Positions 26,088-32,821 of a DNA stretch of 38,935 bases are shown in pieces. Origin of the DNA: Ruminococcus sp. GTDB taxonomy: Bacteria; Bacillota; Clostridia; Oscillospirales; Ruminococcaceae. The number at the start of each line of letters is the position of its first letter. Positions within the stretch are counted from its first letter, which is position 1. The stretch lies in the NCBI GenBank assembly GCA_024403935.1, contig JAKSQV010000012.1, positions 1 to 38,935 on the forward strand, read 5' to 3'. The translations under genes and the position numbers were made by a program. Under the pieces are notes generated by a model. It had not been told where the DNA came from, searched no databases, and worked only from the letters and a program-made list of their open reading frames with translations.

Positions 26088-27026
26088 TCAGCGGTGTCCG
26101 CCGCTTCCGCCGTGGCTGCCTCCGCTGAAGCCGCCGCCTCCTCTGAAGCCGCCGCCTCCGCCGCCGCTGCTGCCGCTGCTCGGCGGGATGTAGGTCTTCG
26201 TTGTATTCGTGCGCATGAACTGGTCATTCTGTGTGCTGAATGACGTTTCCTCTCTTGAAAGGTAGATATTCGGATTGGTCTTGCTCTTGAACTTGTAATT
26301 CCGCTTTCCGATGAGGAAGGCTATGAGGTTGACGATGCTGCCGCCGACAAGTCCTATCAGTGCAGCGATAAGGTATACGACAGGCGGCTTGTGCTTTGAA
26401 ATAATACGCTCGTCGCCCTTGTAGTAGATATACTTCCTTGTTTTTTTGTCATGGAAGTATTTCATTCCATGTTTGAAGTCGTCCTGATATCTTTCAAGTC
26501 CGCGGAGGAAACATTCCACTCCGTTTTTCACGCCGTAACAATGCTCCGCGTAGTTGCCCTCCTCCGAAGAAGGGAGATACTCATAGGTAGCCTCACGGAT
26601 AGCATCCGTCTTGCCGTCGTAGAACAATATGGCTTTTCCTGCCGTTGAAATATAATCATAGGCAGGCTTTTTTCCTGACATATCAATGAAGAAGAACACT
26701 CCGTCGGTATCAGGTCCGAACCATTCATCATACGCCCGATCGCAGAATCCCGGAGTTTCACTGTCACTCATAAAGTATTGCGGACCTGCAAGCAGAACGT
26801 AGATATTGAGCTGTGTCCTTTCGGCAGTAGCTCTGACATCTTCATTCAGCTTTTCAAGCATTTCGGGCTGAGCGGCGAAGACTCCCGCATCATCATCGAC
26901 CAGAGAGAGATATACATCTCCCGACCAGCCCTGAGCACTGTTATCAGCAAATGCTGTCACCGTAAAAAGAGGCAGCATGAACATCAATGTCAGTATAGCA
27001 GCCGCTGCTGCAGCAAAACGTTTCAT
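26088..27026 (-). CDS. Secreted, membrane-anchored TPM-domain protein (YgcG-like)
   Basis: A 312-residue protein. A signal peptide (residues 1-27, MKRFAAAAAAILTLMFMLPL...AFA) leads to a TPM-like domain (about 30-190) with the DGVFFFIDMSGKKPAYDYISTAG core. A span follows at about 218-242 (VVYLIAALIGLVGGSIVNLIAFLIG). The C-terminal tail is Gly/Ser-rich and ends SGGSHGGSGGHR, typical of YgcG-type proteins. The start is ATG 27026, which overlaps the stop of the zinc-ribbon gene (ATGA); the AGGAGG upstream is 12 bases away, so coupling probably drives initiation. TPM proteins have been linked to photosystem repair and phosphatase activity in plants; the bacterial role is unclear. No terminator is visible before the T-box promoter. 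Confidence 0.85.
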   Translation of the reverse strand: MKRFAAAAAAILTLMFMLPLFTVTAFADNSAQGWSGDVYLSLVDDDAGVFAAQPEMLEKLNEDVRATAERTQLNIYVLLAGPQYFMSDSETPGFCDRAYDEWFGPDTDGVFFFIDMSGKKPAYDYISTAGKAILFYDGKTDAIREATYEYLPSSEEGNYAEHCYGVKNGVECFLRGLERYQDDFKHGMKYFHDKKTRKYIYYKGDERIISKHKPPVVYLIAALIGLVGGSIVNLIAFLIGKRNYKFKSKTNPNIYLSREETSFSTQNDQFMRTNTTKTYIPPSSGSSGGGGGGFRGGGGFSGGSHGGSGGHR

Positions 27027-28084
27027 AATATCAGCAGACCTCCTATAAAGAAGATCAGGAAGGCAACAGCTCCGATACATGATGAGAACGCCGCAAGCTT
27101 AGGCTTTGACAGCGGCGGAGTACCTGCAAGCTTGCCTGTCTGACCGTTCATAGCGAACTCGTACACCTTATTCTTGTATTTGTAGCTCATGAACCACACA
27201 GGAAGCATCGTATAGCTCCAGTCGGTCTTCAGGATATTGTACGTCTCCGTATCGACATTTACGGACGTATAGCCCTTGCCGACACTGTTATGTATGACCT
27301 CGCGGCTGACCTTGTTTGCACGCTCGCGTATGCGCGGAAAGACTCCTGCACGGTCAACGTCATACTTATCCGCGAAGAAGCCGCTGAGATAAGACATTGA
27401 AAAGTCTTTCAGGTCGTTGTAATCAAAAGGCTCGATAGCCTCCATAAGCAGGTCGTCTATCTTGCTTTCGCCGTCGGCAGGGATACCCTTCGTGAGGACC
27501 CGTGCGCGTCTGCTGATGCTGTATTCCTTTGTTTCGGTGTAGGCATAGTTGCCCGCAGTCCATCTGCGGACTTTCTTGCCTATCGCATGATATATCGCAT
27601 CTACATCGCAGTCCGCTACCCAGAACGGCACATACAGTCCCGTCATCTTTTCAAGCTGCTGAGACGACTTGAAGTCGCTCGGCACGAACTTTCTGCCCTT
27701 GCACCACGACTTGAAAGAGTCAAGAGCCTGCTCGCGTGTGTATCTGAAGCCTATAACTTTGCTCGGCTTGTAATCACCCGTGAGCTTGCCCGAAAGAATG
27801 ACGGGGTTATGGCAGTAATAGCAAAACAGCGCGGTCTGCTGGTCATCAGCCATTATCTCGGCTCCGCAGCTCTTGCAGTAGTAGAGATTGGTGTGTTCTG
27901 CGAATTCGTCCTTTGCCTCCTCGACAGTCTCGTCAGTCGGAAGTGCCTCAAGCTCGGCGTATATTTTCTTGATGTCCTCTATTGTGAAGGTACTGTCACA
28001 GTATTCACAGGCAAGTGTCTGAACTGTCGGGTCGAATTTCAGGTCAGCACCGCAGTTCGGACATTTATACTCTGATGCATCCAA
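27023..28084 (-). CDS. Double zinc-ribbon membrane-anchored protein
   Basis: A 353-residue protein with two zinc ribbons at the N-terminus: CPNCGADL...CEYC (about residues 9-33) and CKSCGAEI...CYYC (about 70-92). A mixed domain with the conserved VPFWVADCDV and TMLPVWFMSYKY strands follows (about 110-310), and a C-terminal span ends at IFFIGGLLIL. The pattern matches TFIIB-type zinc-ribbon proteins of Firmicutes with unknown function. The start is TTG 28084, nine bases after AAAGGAG. It overlaps the TPM gene by four bases and shares its promoter at 28244-28272. The pair probably works together at the membrane. Confidence 0.85.
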   Translation of the reverse strand: MDASEYKCPNCGADLKFDPTVQTLACEYCDSTFTIEDIKKIYAELEALPTDETVEEAKDEFAEHTNLYYCKSCGAEIMADDQQTALFCYYCHNPVILSGKLTGDYKPSKVIGFRYTREQALDSFKSWCKGRKFVPSDFKSSQQLEKMTGLYVPFWVADCDVDAIYHAIGKKVRRWTAGNYAYTETKEYSISRRARVLTKGIPADGESKIDDLLMEAIEPFDYNDLKDFSMSYLSGFFADKYDVDRAGVFPRIRERANKVSREVIHNSVGKGYTSVNVDTETYNILKTDWSYTMLPVWFMSYKYKNKVYEFAMNGQTGKLAGTPPLSKPKLAAFSSCIGAVAFLIFFIGGLLIL

Positions 28085-28130
28085 GTTTCACATCTCCTTT
28101 TCATTCATGCAATGATAAGTAATGTATCCT

Positions 28131-28174
28131 CAGTAACCGCAAAGCGGTTACTGCCCCCGAACTTCGTTCGGGGA
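28131..28174. repeat. Tandem perfect hairpins in the leader of the zinc-ribbon gene
   Basis: CAGTAACCGC-AAA-GCGGTTACTG (28131-28153), followed at once by CCCCGAAC-TTC-GTTCGGGG (28156-28174). Both stems are perfect and neither is followed by a T run. They fall inside the leader of the zinc-ribbon/TPM transcript (minus strand), about 50 bases before its start codon. They could be a leader structure or a dispersed palindromic element. Confidence 0.6.
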
Positions 28175-28243
28175 GCACAGATTCATAATAATATTGAGAA
28201 TTTGCGCATCACAATTCTTAGTTATTGAGCAGACATTAAGTAA

Positions 28244-28272
28244 ATTATAGCACAATCCTGTCGAAATAGCAA
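28244..28272 (-). promoter_or_regulatory. Promoter of the zinc-ribbon/TPM operon
   Basis: On the minus strand, TTGCTA (28267-28272), 17 bases, TATAAT (28244-28249), with an extended TGC before the -10. The leader is about 150 bases and includes the two hairpins. The remaining intergenic DNA up to 28362 shows nothing else I can name. Confidence 0.65.
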
Positions 28273-28362
28273 GAAAAATCTTTTACCGAAAGTATGGGAA
28301 TACGAACATCTTCATCTCAAAGGCTCCGTCATGACTCTTTTTGGCAAATTTTAAAAAAAACA

Positions 28363-28391
28363 TTGCAGTTTTATCCGAACTGTGATATAAT
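28363..28391 (+). promoter_or_regulatory. prfB promoter
   Basis: TTGCAG (28363-28368), 17 bases, TATAAT (28386-28391). The coding start lies 44 bases downstream. Confidence 0.75.
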
Positions 28392-28435
28392 ATCAGTGTA
28401 TATGTGAAAAATCCGACACGAGAAAGGAAATTGCT

Positions 28436-29554
28436 ATGATTATTCTTGACGAACTGAAAGTCGAAATGGTCGGCTACCGCAAGGAAATGGAGGAGCTCGC
28501 CGACGTTCTGAATATCAAGGCTGCAAAGGAAAGAGTTGCTCAGCTCAACGACGAAACAGCAAAGGACGGCTTCTGGGACGATCTTGAAAATTCCCAGAAG
28601 GTGCTTCAGGAGACCAAATCTCTCGAACGTAAAATAGATAAATTCAACAAGCTCAATGACAATCTTGAGGACATCATCACTCTCATAGAGCTCTCTATCG
28701 AGGAGGAAGACGAAAGCTCCGTAGACGAGATAAAGTCCGAATCCGAGGCATTCAAGGCAAAGCTTGAGGAGGAAAAGCTCTCAACCCTCCTCACGGGCGA
28801 ATATGACAACGCCAACGCTATCCTCACCTTCCACGCAGGTGCAGGCGGAACAGAGGCTCAGGACTGGGCAGAAATGCTCTACCGTATGTATAATCACTGG
28901 GCTGAACGCCACGAGTACAAGGTCGAGCTTCTCGATTATCTCGACGGCGATGATGCAGGTCTCAAATCCGCTTCAATTCTTATCGAGGGCGATAACGCCT
29001 ACGGCTATATGAAATCGGAATCCGGCGTTCACAGACTTGTCCGTGTATCCCCGTTCGATGCATCAGGCAGACGTCACACCTCTTTCGCCGCACTCGAAGT
29101 AATGCCCGAAATAGACGATTCGATAGAGATCGAGATACGCGATGAGGACATCGAAATGGAGGTTTACCGTTCAAGCGGCGCAGGCGGTCAGAAGGTAAAC
29201 AAGACCAGCTCGGCTGTACGTCTTATCCACAAGCCGACAGGTATCGTGGTATCATGCCAGACTCAGCGAAGCCAGTATCAGAACAAGGACTACGCAATGA
29301 AGATGCTCCGCTCGAAGCTCATCGAGATAAAAGAACGTGAGCACCTCGAAAAGATTGAGGACATCAAGGGTGTTCAGAACCAGATAGCATGGGGCTCGCA
29401 GATACGCTCCTACGTATTCATGCCCTACACTCTTGTCAAGGACCACCGCACAGGCTTTGAAAACGGAAACATTCAGGCAGTTATGGACGGTGAGCTTGAC
29501 GGCTTTATCAACGCATATCTGAAGTCGCTCTCACACGGCACTCTTCAGAAATAA
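28436..29554 (+). CDS. prfB: Peptide chain release factor 2
   Basis: A 372-residue release factor that reads UGA and UAA stop codons. The tripeptide anticodon-like SPF is in VRVSPFDASG (about residue 203) and the catalytic GGQ in SSGAGGQKVNKTSS (about 247). The frame is continuous from ATG 28436, with AGAAAGGAA upstream. Many bacteria carry an in-frame UGA and a +1 frameshift near codon 25, but here that position reads on through ELADVLNIKAAKE. No autoregulatory frameshift is therefore present. The gene is monocistronic and ends at a terminator shared with rlmH. Confidence 0.97.
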   Translation: MIILDELKVEMVGYRKEMEELADVLNIKAAKERVAQLNDETAKDGFWDDLENSQKVLQETKSLERKIDKFNKLNDNLEDIITLIELSIEEEDESSVDEIKSESEAFKAKLEEEKLSTLLTGEYDNANAILTFHAGAGGTEAQDWAEMLYRMYNHWAERHEYKVELLDYLDGDDAGLKSASILIEGDNAYGYMKSESGVHRLVRVSPFDASGRRHTSFAALEVMPEIDDSIEIEIRDEDIEMEVYRSSGAGGQKVNKTSSAVRLIHKPTGIVVSCQTQRSQYQNKDYAMKMLRSKLIEIKEREHLEKIEDIKGVQNQIAWGSQIRSYVFMPYTLVKDHRTGFENGNIQAVMDGELDGFINAYLKSLSHGTLQK

Positions 29555-29607
29555 TGATAGTTTACGTTGTGCTCTGCTTATCGCTCGAATCCAAATCATA
29601 CTAAAAA

Positions 29608-29650
29608 AGAAAGGCTGTCAGACTTACCGTTCTGACAGCCTTTCTTTTTA
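29608..29650. terminator. Bidirectional terminator between prfB and rlmH
   Basis: AGAAAGGCTGTCAGA (29608-29622) pairs with TCTGACAGCCTTTCT (29631-29645), flanked by an A run before and TTTT after. The two genes converge on it. Confidence 0.93.
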
Positions 29651-30121
29651 TTTATGATACTTCCCGCCGCTGATTATCTGAAAGCTGCGGTATATCTGTT
29701 CAAGGAGCATCACCCTTGCAAGCTGATGCGGAAATGTCATCTTTGACATCGAGAGCTTCATGTCACCCATTGCCTTGACCTCGGGAGCAAGCCCGAAGGA
29801 GCTTCCGATAATGAACGTGATGGTGCTGACTCCGTCAACACCTGCGGAGCTTATCTTCTCCGCAAGCTCACAGCTCGTAAGCTGTTCCCCCTCAATGCAC
29901 ATGGGGATTATCATGCCCCTGGCGAGCTTCCTTATCTGCTCGCCCTCCTTTTTCAGAGCGGCTTCCGTCTCCTTCTCCGAAGGCGAGTCGCTCAGGCGGC
30001 ATTCATCAAGCTCGTGCAGCGTGAACGTGCAGTACCGACCGAGCCGCTTTATATATTCGGCGCAGGCTGAACGGAGATAGTCCTCCTTCAGCTTGCCGAC
30101 AACGATAAGTTCGATATTCAT
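29648..30121 (-). CDS. rlmH: 23S rRNA (pseudouridine1915-N3)-methyltransferase RlmH
   Basis: A 157-residue SPOUT-fold methyltransferase that modifies pseudouridine 1915 in helix 69 of 23S rRNA using S-adenosylmethionine. The N-terminal IELIVVGKLKEDYLR, the TFIIGSSFGLAPEV loop, and the C-terminal MTFPHQLARVMLLEQIYRSF knot segment ending KYHK are all as in the family, and length is normal. The start is ATG 30121; its A overlaps the stop of the upstream hydrolase gene (TGATG), so the two are co-translated. This hydrolase-rlmH order is common in Firmicutes. Confidence 0.97.
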   Translation of the reverse strand: MNIELIVVGKLKEDYLRSACAEYIKRLGRYCTFTLHELDECRLSDSPSEKETEAALKKEGEQIRKLARGMIIPMCIEGEQLTSCELAEKISSAGVDGVSTITFIIGSSFGLAPEVKAMGDMKLSMSKMTFPHQLARVMLLEQIYRSFQIISGGKYHK

Positions 30122-30906
30122 CAGAAGATAACAGCTCCTCCCTGAGTCTCCACGGGAGCGACTCCCATGAGATAATCCCTGCCGCGTGTGAAGTCGAGCA
30201 AATGCGACTGCACTGTTCTGTCAGCTATGTCAGGGCGGTTGTTGTCCTGACTGAGATGTCCGAGAATGATATGCGTCGTTCCCTGACGTATGAGCCTGCT
30301 GACCTGTTCTCCGCAGGAATGATTTGAAAGATGTCCGTTCTGTGAGAGTATGCGCTCCTTCAGGTACAGCGGATAGGGACCGTGGCGCAGCATATCCTCA
30401 TCGTAGTTTGCCTCAATAAGTACAAGCCTGCACCCGAGCAGAGCGGCATCTATCTCAGGCGTTACGTGTCCGAGGTCAGTGCAGACCGCACAGTTTTTTC
30501 CATCCTCGGTGGTTATCCTGTATCCGCAGCTCTGTATCGCATCATGCGGCGTATTGAAGCACGTTACCTCGCATCCTCCGCAGGCTATCGACTTTCCGGC
30601 GGTATCGACAAGGGGGGAATTGTCCGACACCTTGTCCGTATCGCACAGCCGCTGGAGCGTGCGCTTCATGCCGTATACGGGAATACCCGTGCTTTTTGTC
30701 AGGAGCTTCAGACCGCTCACATGGTCGCTGTGCTCGTGGGTTATGAATACCGCCTGTATTGCTCCGAGGGGGATATTGTTCAGCTCAAGTGCGGCACTCA
30801 GTCTGCGGAAGCTGATACCGCAGTCGATGAGTATCCCGCCCTTTTCTGTGCCGATAAATGTCGAATTCCCCTTGCTGGAACTGAAAAGCGGGTATATTCT
30901 TGCCAT
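30121..30906 (-). CDS. Metallo-beta-lactamase-fold hydrolase (WalJ/YycJ-like)
   Basis: A 261-residue MBL-fold protein. The metal-binding motif FITHEHSDHVSG (about residue 55) is intact, and later ligands are in CTDLGHVTPE, LIEANYDEDMLRHGPYP and HIILGHLSQDNNRP. This ordering matches YycJ/WalJ, which lies beside rlmH and the WalRK genes in many Firmicutes and is linked to cell-wall and DNA-repair processes. No walRK genes are in the window. The start is ATG 30906 with AAGGTGAT upstream. Its promoter is at 30964-30992 and a hairpin occupies the first part of the leader. Confidence 0.9.
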   Translation of the reverse strand: MARIYPLFSSSKGNSTFIGTEKGGILIDCGISFRRLSAALELNNIPLGAIQAVFITHEHSDHVSGLKLLTKSTGIPVYGMKRTLQRLCDTDKVSDNSPLVDTAGKSIACGGCEVTCFNTPHDAIQSCGYRITTEDGKNCAVCTDLGHVTPEIDAALLGCRLVLIEANYDEDMLRHGPYPLYLKERILSQNGHLSNHSCGEQVSRLIRQGTTHIILGHLSQDNNRPDIADRTVQSHLLDFTRGRDYLMGVAPVETQGGAVIF

Positions 30907-30929
30907 CGTATCACCTTGTAGTCAGAAAA

Positions 30930-30960
30930 ATGACCGCAGAAGCCTTTGCTCTGCGGCCAT
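30930..30960 (-). terminator. Terminator-like hairpin between the AIM24 operon and the MBL gene
   Basis: Arms 30930-30940 and 30950-30960 pair with one mismatch (CCGCAGA with TCTGCGG), and the minus strand continues TTTTTC. It can end the AIM24-small protein transcript. It also lies directly at the 5' end of the transcript from the promoter at 30964-30992. Confidence 0.7.
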
Positions 30961-30963
30961 TTA

Positions 30964-30992
30964 ATTATAATCCATTCGGAAAAATAAGTCAA
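30964..30992 (-). promoter_or_regulatory. Promoter of the MBL hydrolase-rlmH operon
   Basis: On the minus strand, TTGACT (30987-30992), 17 bases, TATAAT (30964-30969). The -35 lies only eight bases downstream of the small membrane protein's stop. Confidence 0.75.
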
Positions 30993-30999
30993 GCATATT

Positions 31000-31152
31000 T
31001 CACTTGTCGTTCTCTCCGTCACGAAAGAGCAGGACAAGCATATACGCGCCGTAGAATATCCATATTATCCATGAGACAGCCCACAGCCCTGTGAAGACGC
31101 TGAACAGCAGATATATCACCGCAGTCAGCAGTGTCACCAGTACTTTTTTCAT
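31000..31152 (-). CDS. Small (50-residue) membrane protein coupled to the AIM24 gene
   Basis: A short open frame on the minus strand encodes 50 residues beginning MKKVLVTLLTAVIYLLFSVF and ending LLFRDGENDK. It is almost wholly hydrophobic, with two likely spans and a charged C-terminus. Its ATG (31152-31150) shares a base with the AIM24 stop codon (TAATG), the usual sign of translational coupling. No independent ribosome site stronger than AAGAA is seen. A terminator follows at 30930-30960. I do not recognise a family; the composition, coupling and clean boundaries argue for a real gene. Confidence 0.72.
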   Translation of the reverse strand: MKKVLVTLLTAVIYLLFSVFTGLWAVSWIIWIFYGAYMLVLLFRDGENDK

Positions 31153-31826
31153 TATTTCTTGGGAAGCATCGAGATAACTCTTCCTGCGAAATCATTGAAG
31201 TTCTGAGTCTGGAGGATAACTCTGCCGGGACCTGTGAGCTTTGTTAGGAAAAGTCCCTCACCGCCGAGGAATATGTTGCCCAGACCCTTGACAGTTTCTA
31301 TATCGTAGCTTACAGAAGTCTCGAATGCAACGACATTGCCTGTATCGACCTTGATGACCTCGCCGGGAGCAAGTGTGCGCTCGACCATATCACCGTCTAC
31401 CTCAAGAAAAGCCATGCCGTTTCCGAAAATACGCTGGAGAATGAAGCCCTCACCGCCGAAAAGTCCTGCAGTAAGCTTCTTGGTAAATGTAGCCTTGAGC
31501 TCGACGCCCTGCTGAGCGCAGAGGAAAGCACCCTTCTGAGCGATCATCTCGCCCTTTGAGACATCAACAGGGACAACACATCCGGGAACTGTGGAGCCGA
31601 AAGCAATCTTTGCGCCTTCTGTTTCAGCAGTATAGTTTGCCATGAATATGGATTCGCCCGTGAAAATGCGTCCGAGGCTGCTTGCAAGTCCGCCTCTTGC
31701 GTTGGTAGACATCTTGATGCCTTCGGTCTCCCATATCATTCCGCCTGACTGGGTAAACATTGATTCGCCGGTGCTGAGTGTGACCTCAACTGCGGGGACA
31801 GTCTGTCCGATGATTTCGTATTTCAT
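31152..31826 (-). CDS. AIM24/TIGR00266-family protein
   Basis: A 224-residue, all-beta protein. It has the family's opening MKYEIIGQTVPAVEVTLSTGESMFTQSG, the FTGESIFMANYTA segment, and the GEGLFLTKLTGPGRVILQT C-terminal block; glycine-rich turns recur. Homologues are widespread in bacteria and in yeast mitochondria (AIM24), but their biochemical function is not established. The start is ATG 31826, seven bases after AGGAGG; the in-frame extension to 31889 runs across the promoter. It is the first gene of a two-gene unit with the small membrane protein. Confidence 0.92.
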   Translation of the reverse strand: MKYEIIGQTVPAVEVTLSTGESMFTQSGGMIWETEGIKMSTNARGGLASSLGRIFTGESIFMANYTAETEGAKIAFGSTVPGCVVPVDVSKGEMIAQKGAFLCAQQGVELKATFTKKLTAGLFGGEGFILQRIFGNGMAFLEVDGDMVERTLAPGEVIKVDTGNVVAFETSVSYDIETVKGLGNIFLGGEGLFLTKLTGPGRVILQTQNFNDFAGRVISMLPKK

Positions 31827-31879
31827 TTTCAAGCCTCCTGTTTGTATCATAATTTTGGGGAGATACTCCCTTGAGATAT

Positions 31880-31908
31880 ATTTTATCACTTTCGACCTGA
31901 TTCGTCAA
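31880..31908 (-). promoter_or_regulatory. Promoter of the AIM24 operon
   Basis: On the minus strand, TTGACG (31903-31908), 17 bases, TAAAAT (31880-31885). Confidence 0.7.
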
Positions 31909-32040
31909 TATTCAGAATAAAAAATTTGCAAAAAAAAATGAAATTTTGCCGAATTTTGTACGATTCCAACAACAGTGAATGTTGTTGACACGGCTTTTTT
32001 AAGCAAATGGCAGAATGTTACAGTCACGGCAAGAATAATA

Positions 32041-32069
32041 TTGATTTTGCATTTACTATGTGATATACT
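32041..32069 (+). promoter_or_regulatory. Promoter of the TM2-domain gene
   Basis: TTGATT (32041-32046), 17 bases, TATACT (32064-32069). The leader is about 80 bases and very AT-rich. An upstream inverted repeat, CAACAAC-GTTGTTG (31968-31988), is of unknown role. Confidence 0.6.
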
Positions 32070-32156
32070 TATTTTTAGCAGAATATAAAACGTATTATTA
32101 TATTTCTGCATTGTAATTTACTTATTATTCATAAGAATTGAAAGGAGAACATTGTT

Positions 32157-32411
32157 ATGGAAAACAAGCAGAAAATGGTAGCAGGTCTGCTCGCTATCTT
32201 CCTCGGCTGGCTTGGCATTCACAAATTCTATCTCGGATACAAGAAGGAAGCAATCATCATGCTTGCAGTAGGTCTTGCAGGCTCACTTCTCTGCGGTCTT
32301 GGTGCTGCAGTTATGGGTGTTATCGGAATCATTGAGGGTATCATTTACCTCACAAAGTCCGATGAGGAATTCCAGGAAATATACGTTAACAATCAGAAGA
32401 CTTGGTTCTAA
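32157..32411 (+). CDS. TM2-domain membrane protein
   Basis: An 84-residue protein with two spans: AGLLAIFLGWLGIHKFYLGY (about residues 8-27), containing the G-x-HKFYLG signature of TM2 domains, and AVGLAGSLLCGLGAAVMGVIGIIEGI. The hydrophilic C-terminus (KSDEEFQEIYVNNQKTWF) is typical of Firmicute members. The start is ATG 32157 after AAAGGAGAAC. It is a single-gene unit bounded by its own promoter and terminator. Its function is unknown. Confidence 0.9.
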   Translation: MENKQKMVAGLLAIFLGWLGIHKFYLGYKKEAIIMLAVGLAGSLLCGLGAAVMGVIGIIEGIIYLTKSDEEFQEIYVNNQKTWF

Positions 32412-32427
32412 TGATCGCATAAGCTCA

Positions 32428-32467
32428 AAGCTCTCCCGAATACCGTTCGGGAGAGCTTTTTATTTTT
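32428..32467 (+). terminator. Terminator of the TM2-domain gene
   Basis: AAGCTCTCCCGAA pairs with TTCGGGAGAGCTT around a five-base loop (32428-32460), followed by a T-rich run that lies directly before the next promoter. Confidence 0.9.
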
Positions 32468-32469
32468 CC

Positions 32470-32498
32470 TTGACAAAATCGGAATAACGTTGTATAAT
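32470..32498 (+). promoter_or_regulatory. Promoter of the leuA T-box transcript
   Basis: TTGACA (32470-32475), 17 bases, TATAAT (32493-32498), both perfect. Confidence 0.92.
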
Positions 32499-32504
32499 GC
32501 AAAT

Positions 32505-32780
32505 AGGAAATGCAGCGAAGGGAAATATTGCCCGAGGTAGTTTTTCAGAGAGCCGTCGGTCGGTGCGAGACGGTAAACGGATACGGTCATGGCTCCTCCC
32601 TGAGCAGTCGGCTGAAAACCGCACGGTGATTAGGCTTGAACGGGTTCTCCCGTTACAGAGATATGCGTTGTCAGGACGCAGATGAGTGGGCGTTTTTTCG
32701 TCAAGAAGAGTGGTACCACGGAGTATTTATGCAGCTTCGTCTCTTCCATGCATCAGGCATGGAAGAGATTTTTTGTTTTT
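32505..32780 (+). ncRNA. T-box leader with CUC (Leu) specifier controlling leuA
   Basis: The leader holds the T-box box GAGTGGTACCACGG (32708-32721). A terminator stem CTCTTCCATGC/GCATGGAAGAG (32741-32767) follows, with a T run to 32780. At the specifier position CTC (32593-32595) precedes C-TCCCTGAG, in the same register (12 bases to the GAG end) as the TGG of the trpB2 leader. CTC is a leucine codon, so uncharged tRNA-Leu should induce leuA. Part of this RNA lies within an open frame that starts at 32636, but that frame has no ribosome site. Confidence 0.92.
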
Positions 32781-32821
32781 CAGCTCTCTGTGCCGACAGC
32801 TTTTCAAAGGAGGTCATTATT

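Noticed and set aside
26088-26190. GCC/CCG-rich run considered as a microsatellite or DNA repeat
   Set aside because: It is explained by the Gly/Ser-rich coding tail of the TPM-domain protein.
26024-26227. Ala/Glu-rich 67-codon minus-strand frame over the Gly-rich tail of the TPM gene
   Set aside because: It is a shadow in another frame of the glycine-codon repeats and reaches into the T-box promoter.
32636-32821. Extension of LeuA by 62 residues to an upstream TTG
   Set aside because: The segment encodes the T-box antiterminator and terminator, and a strong ribosome site lies just before ATG 32822.
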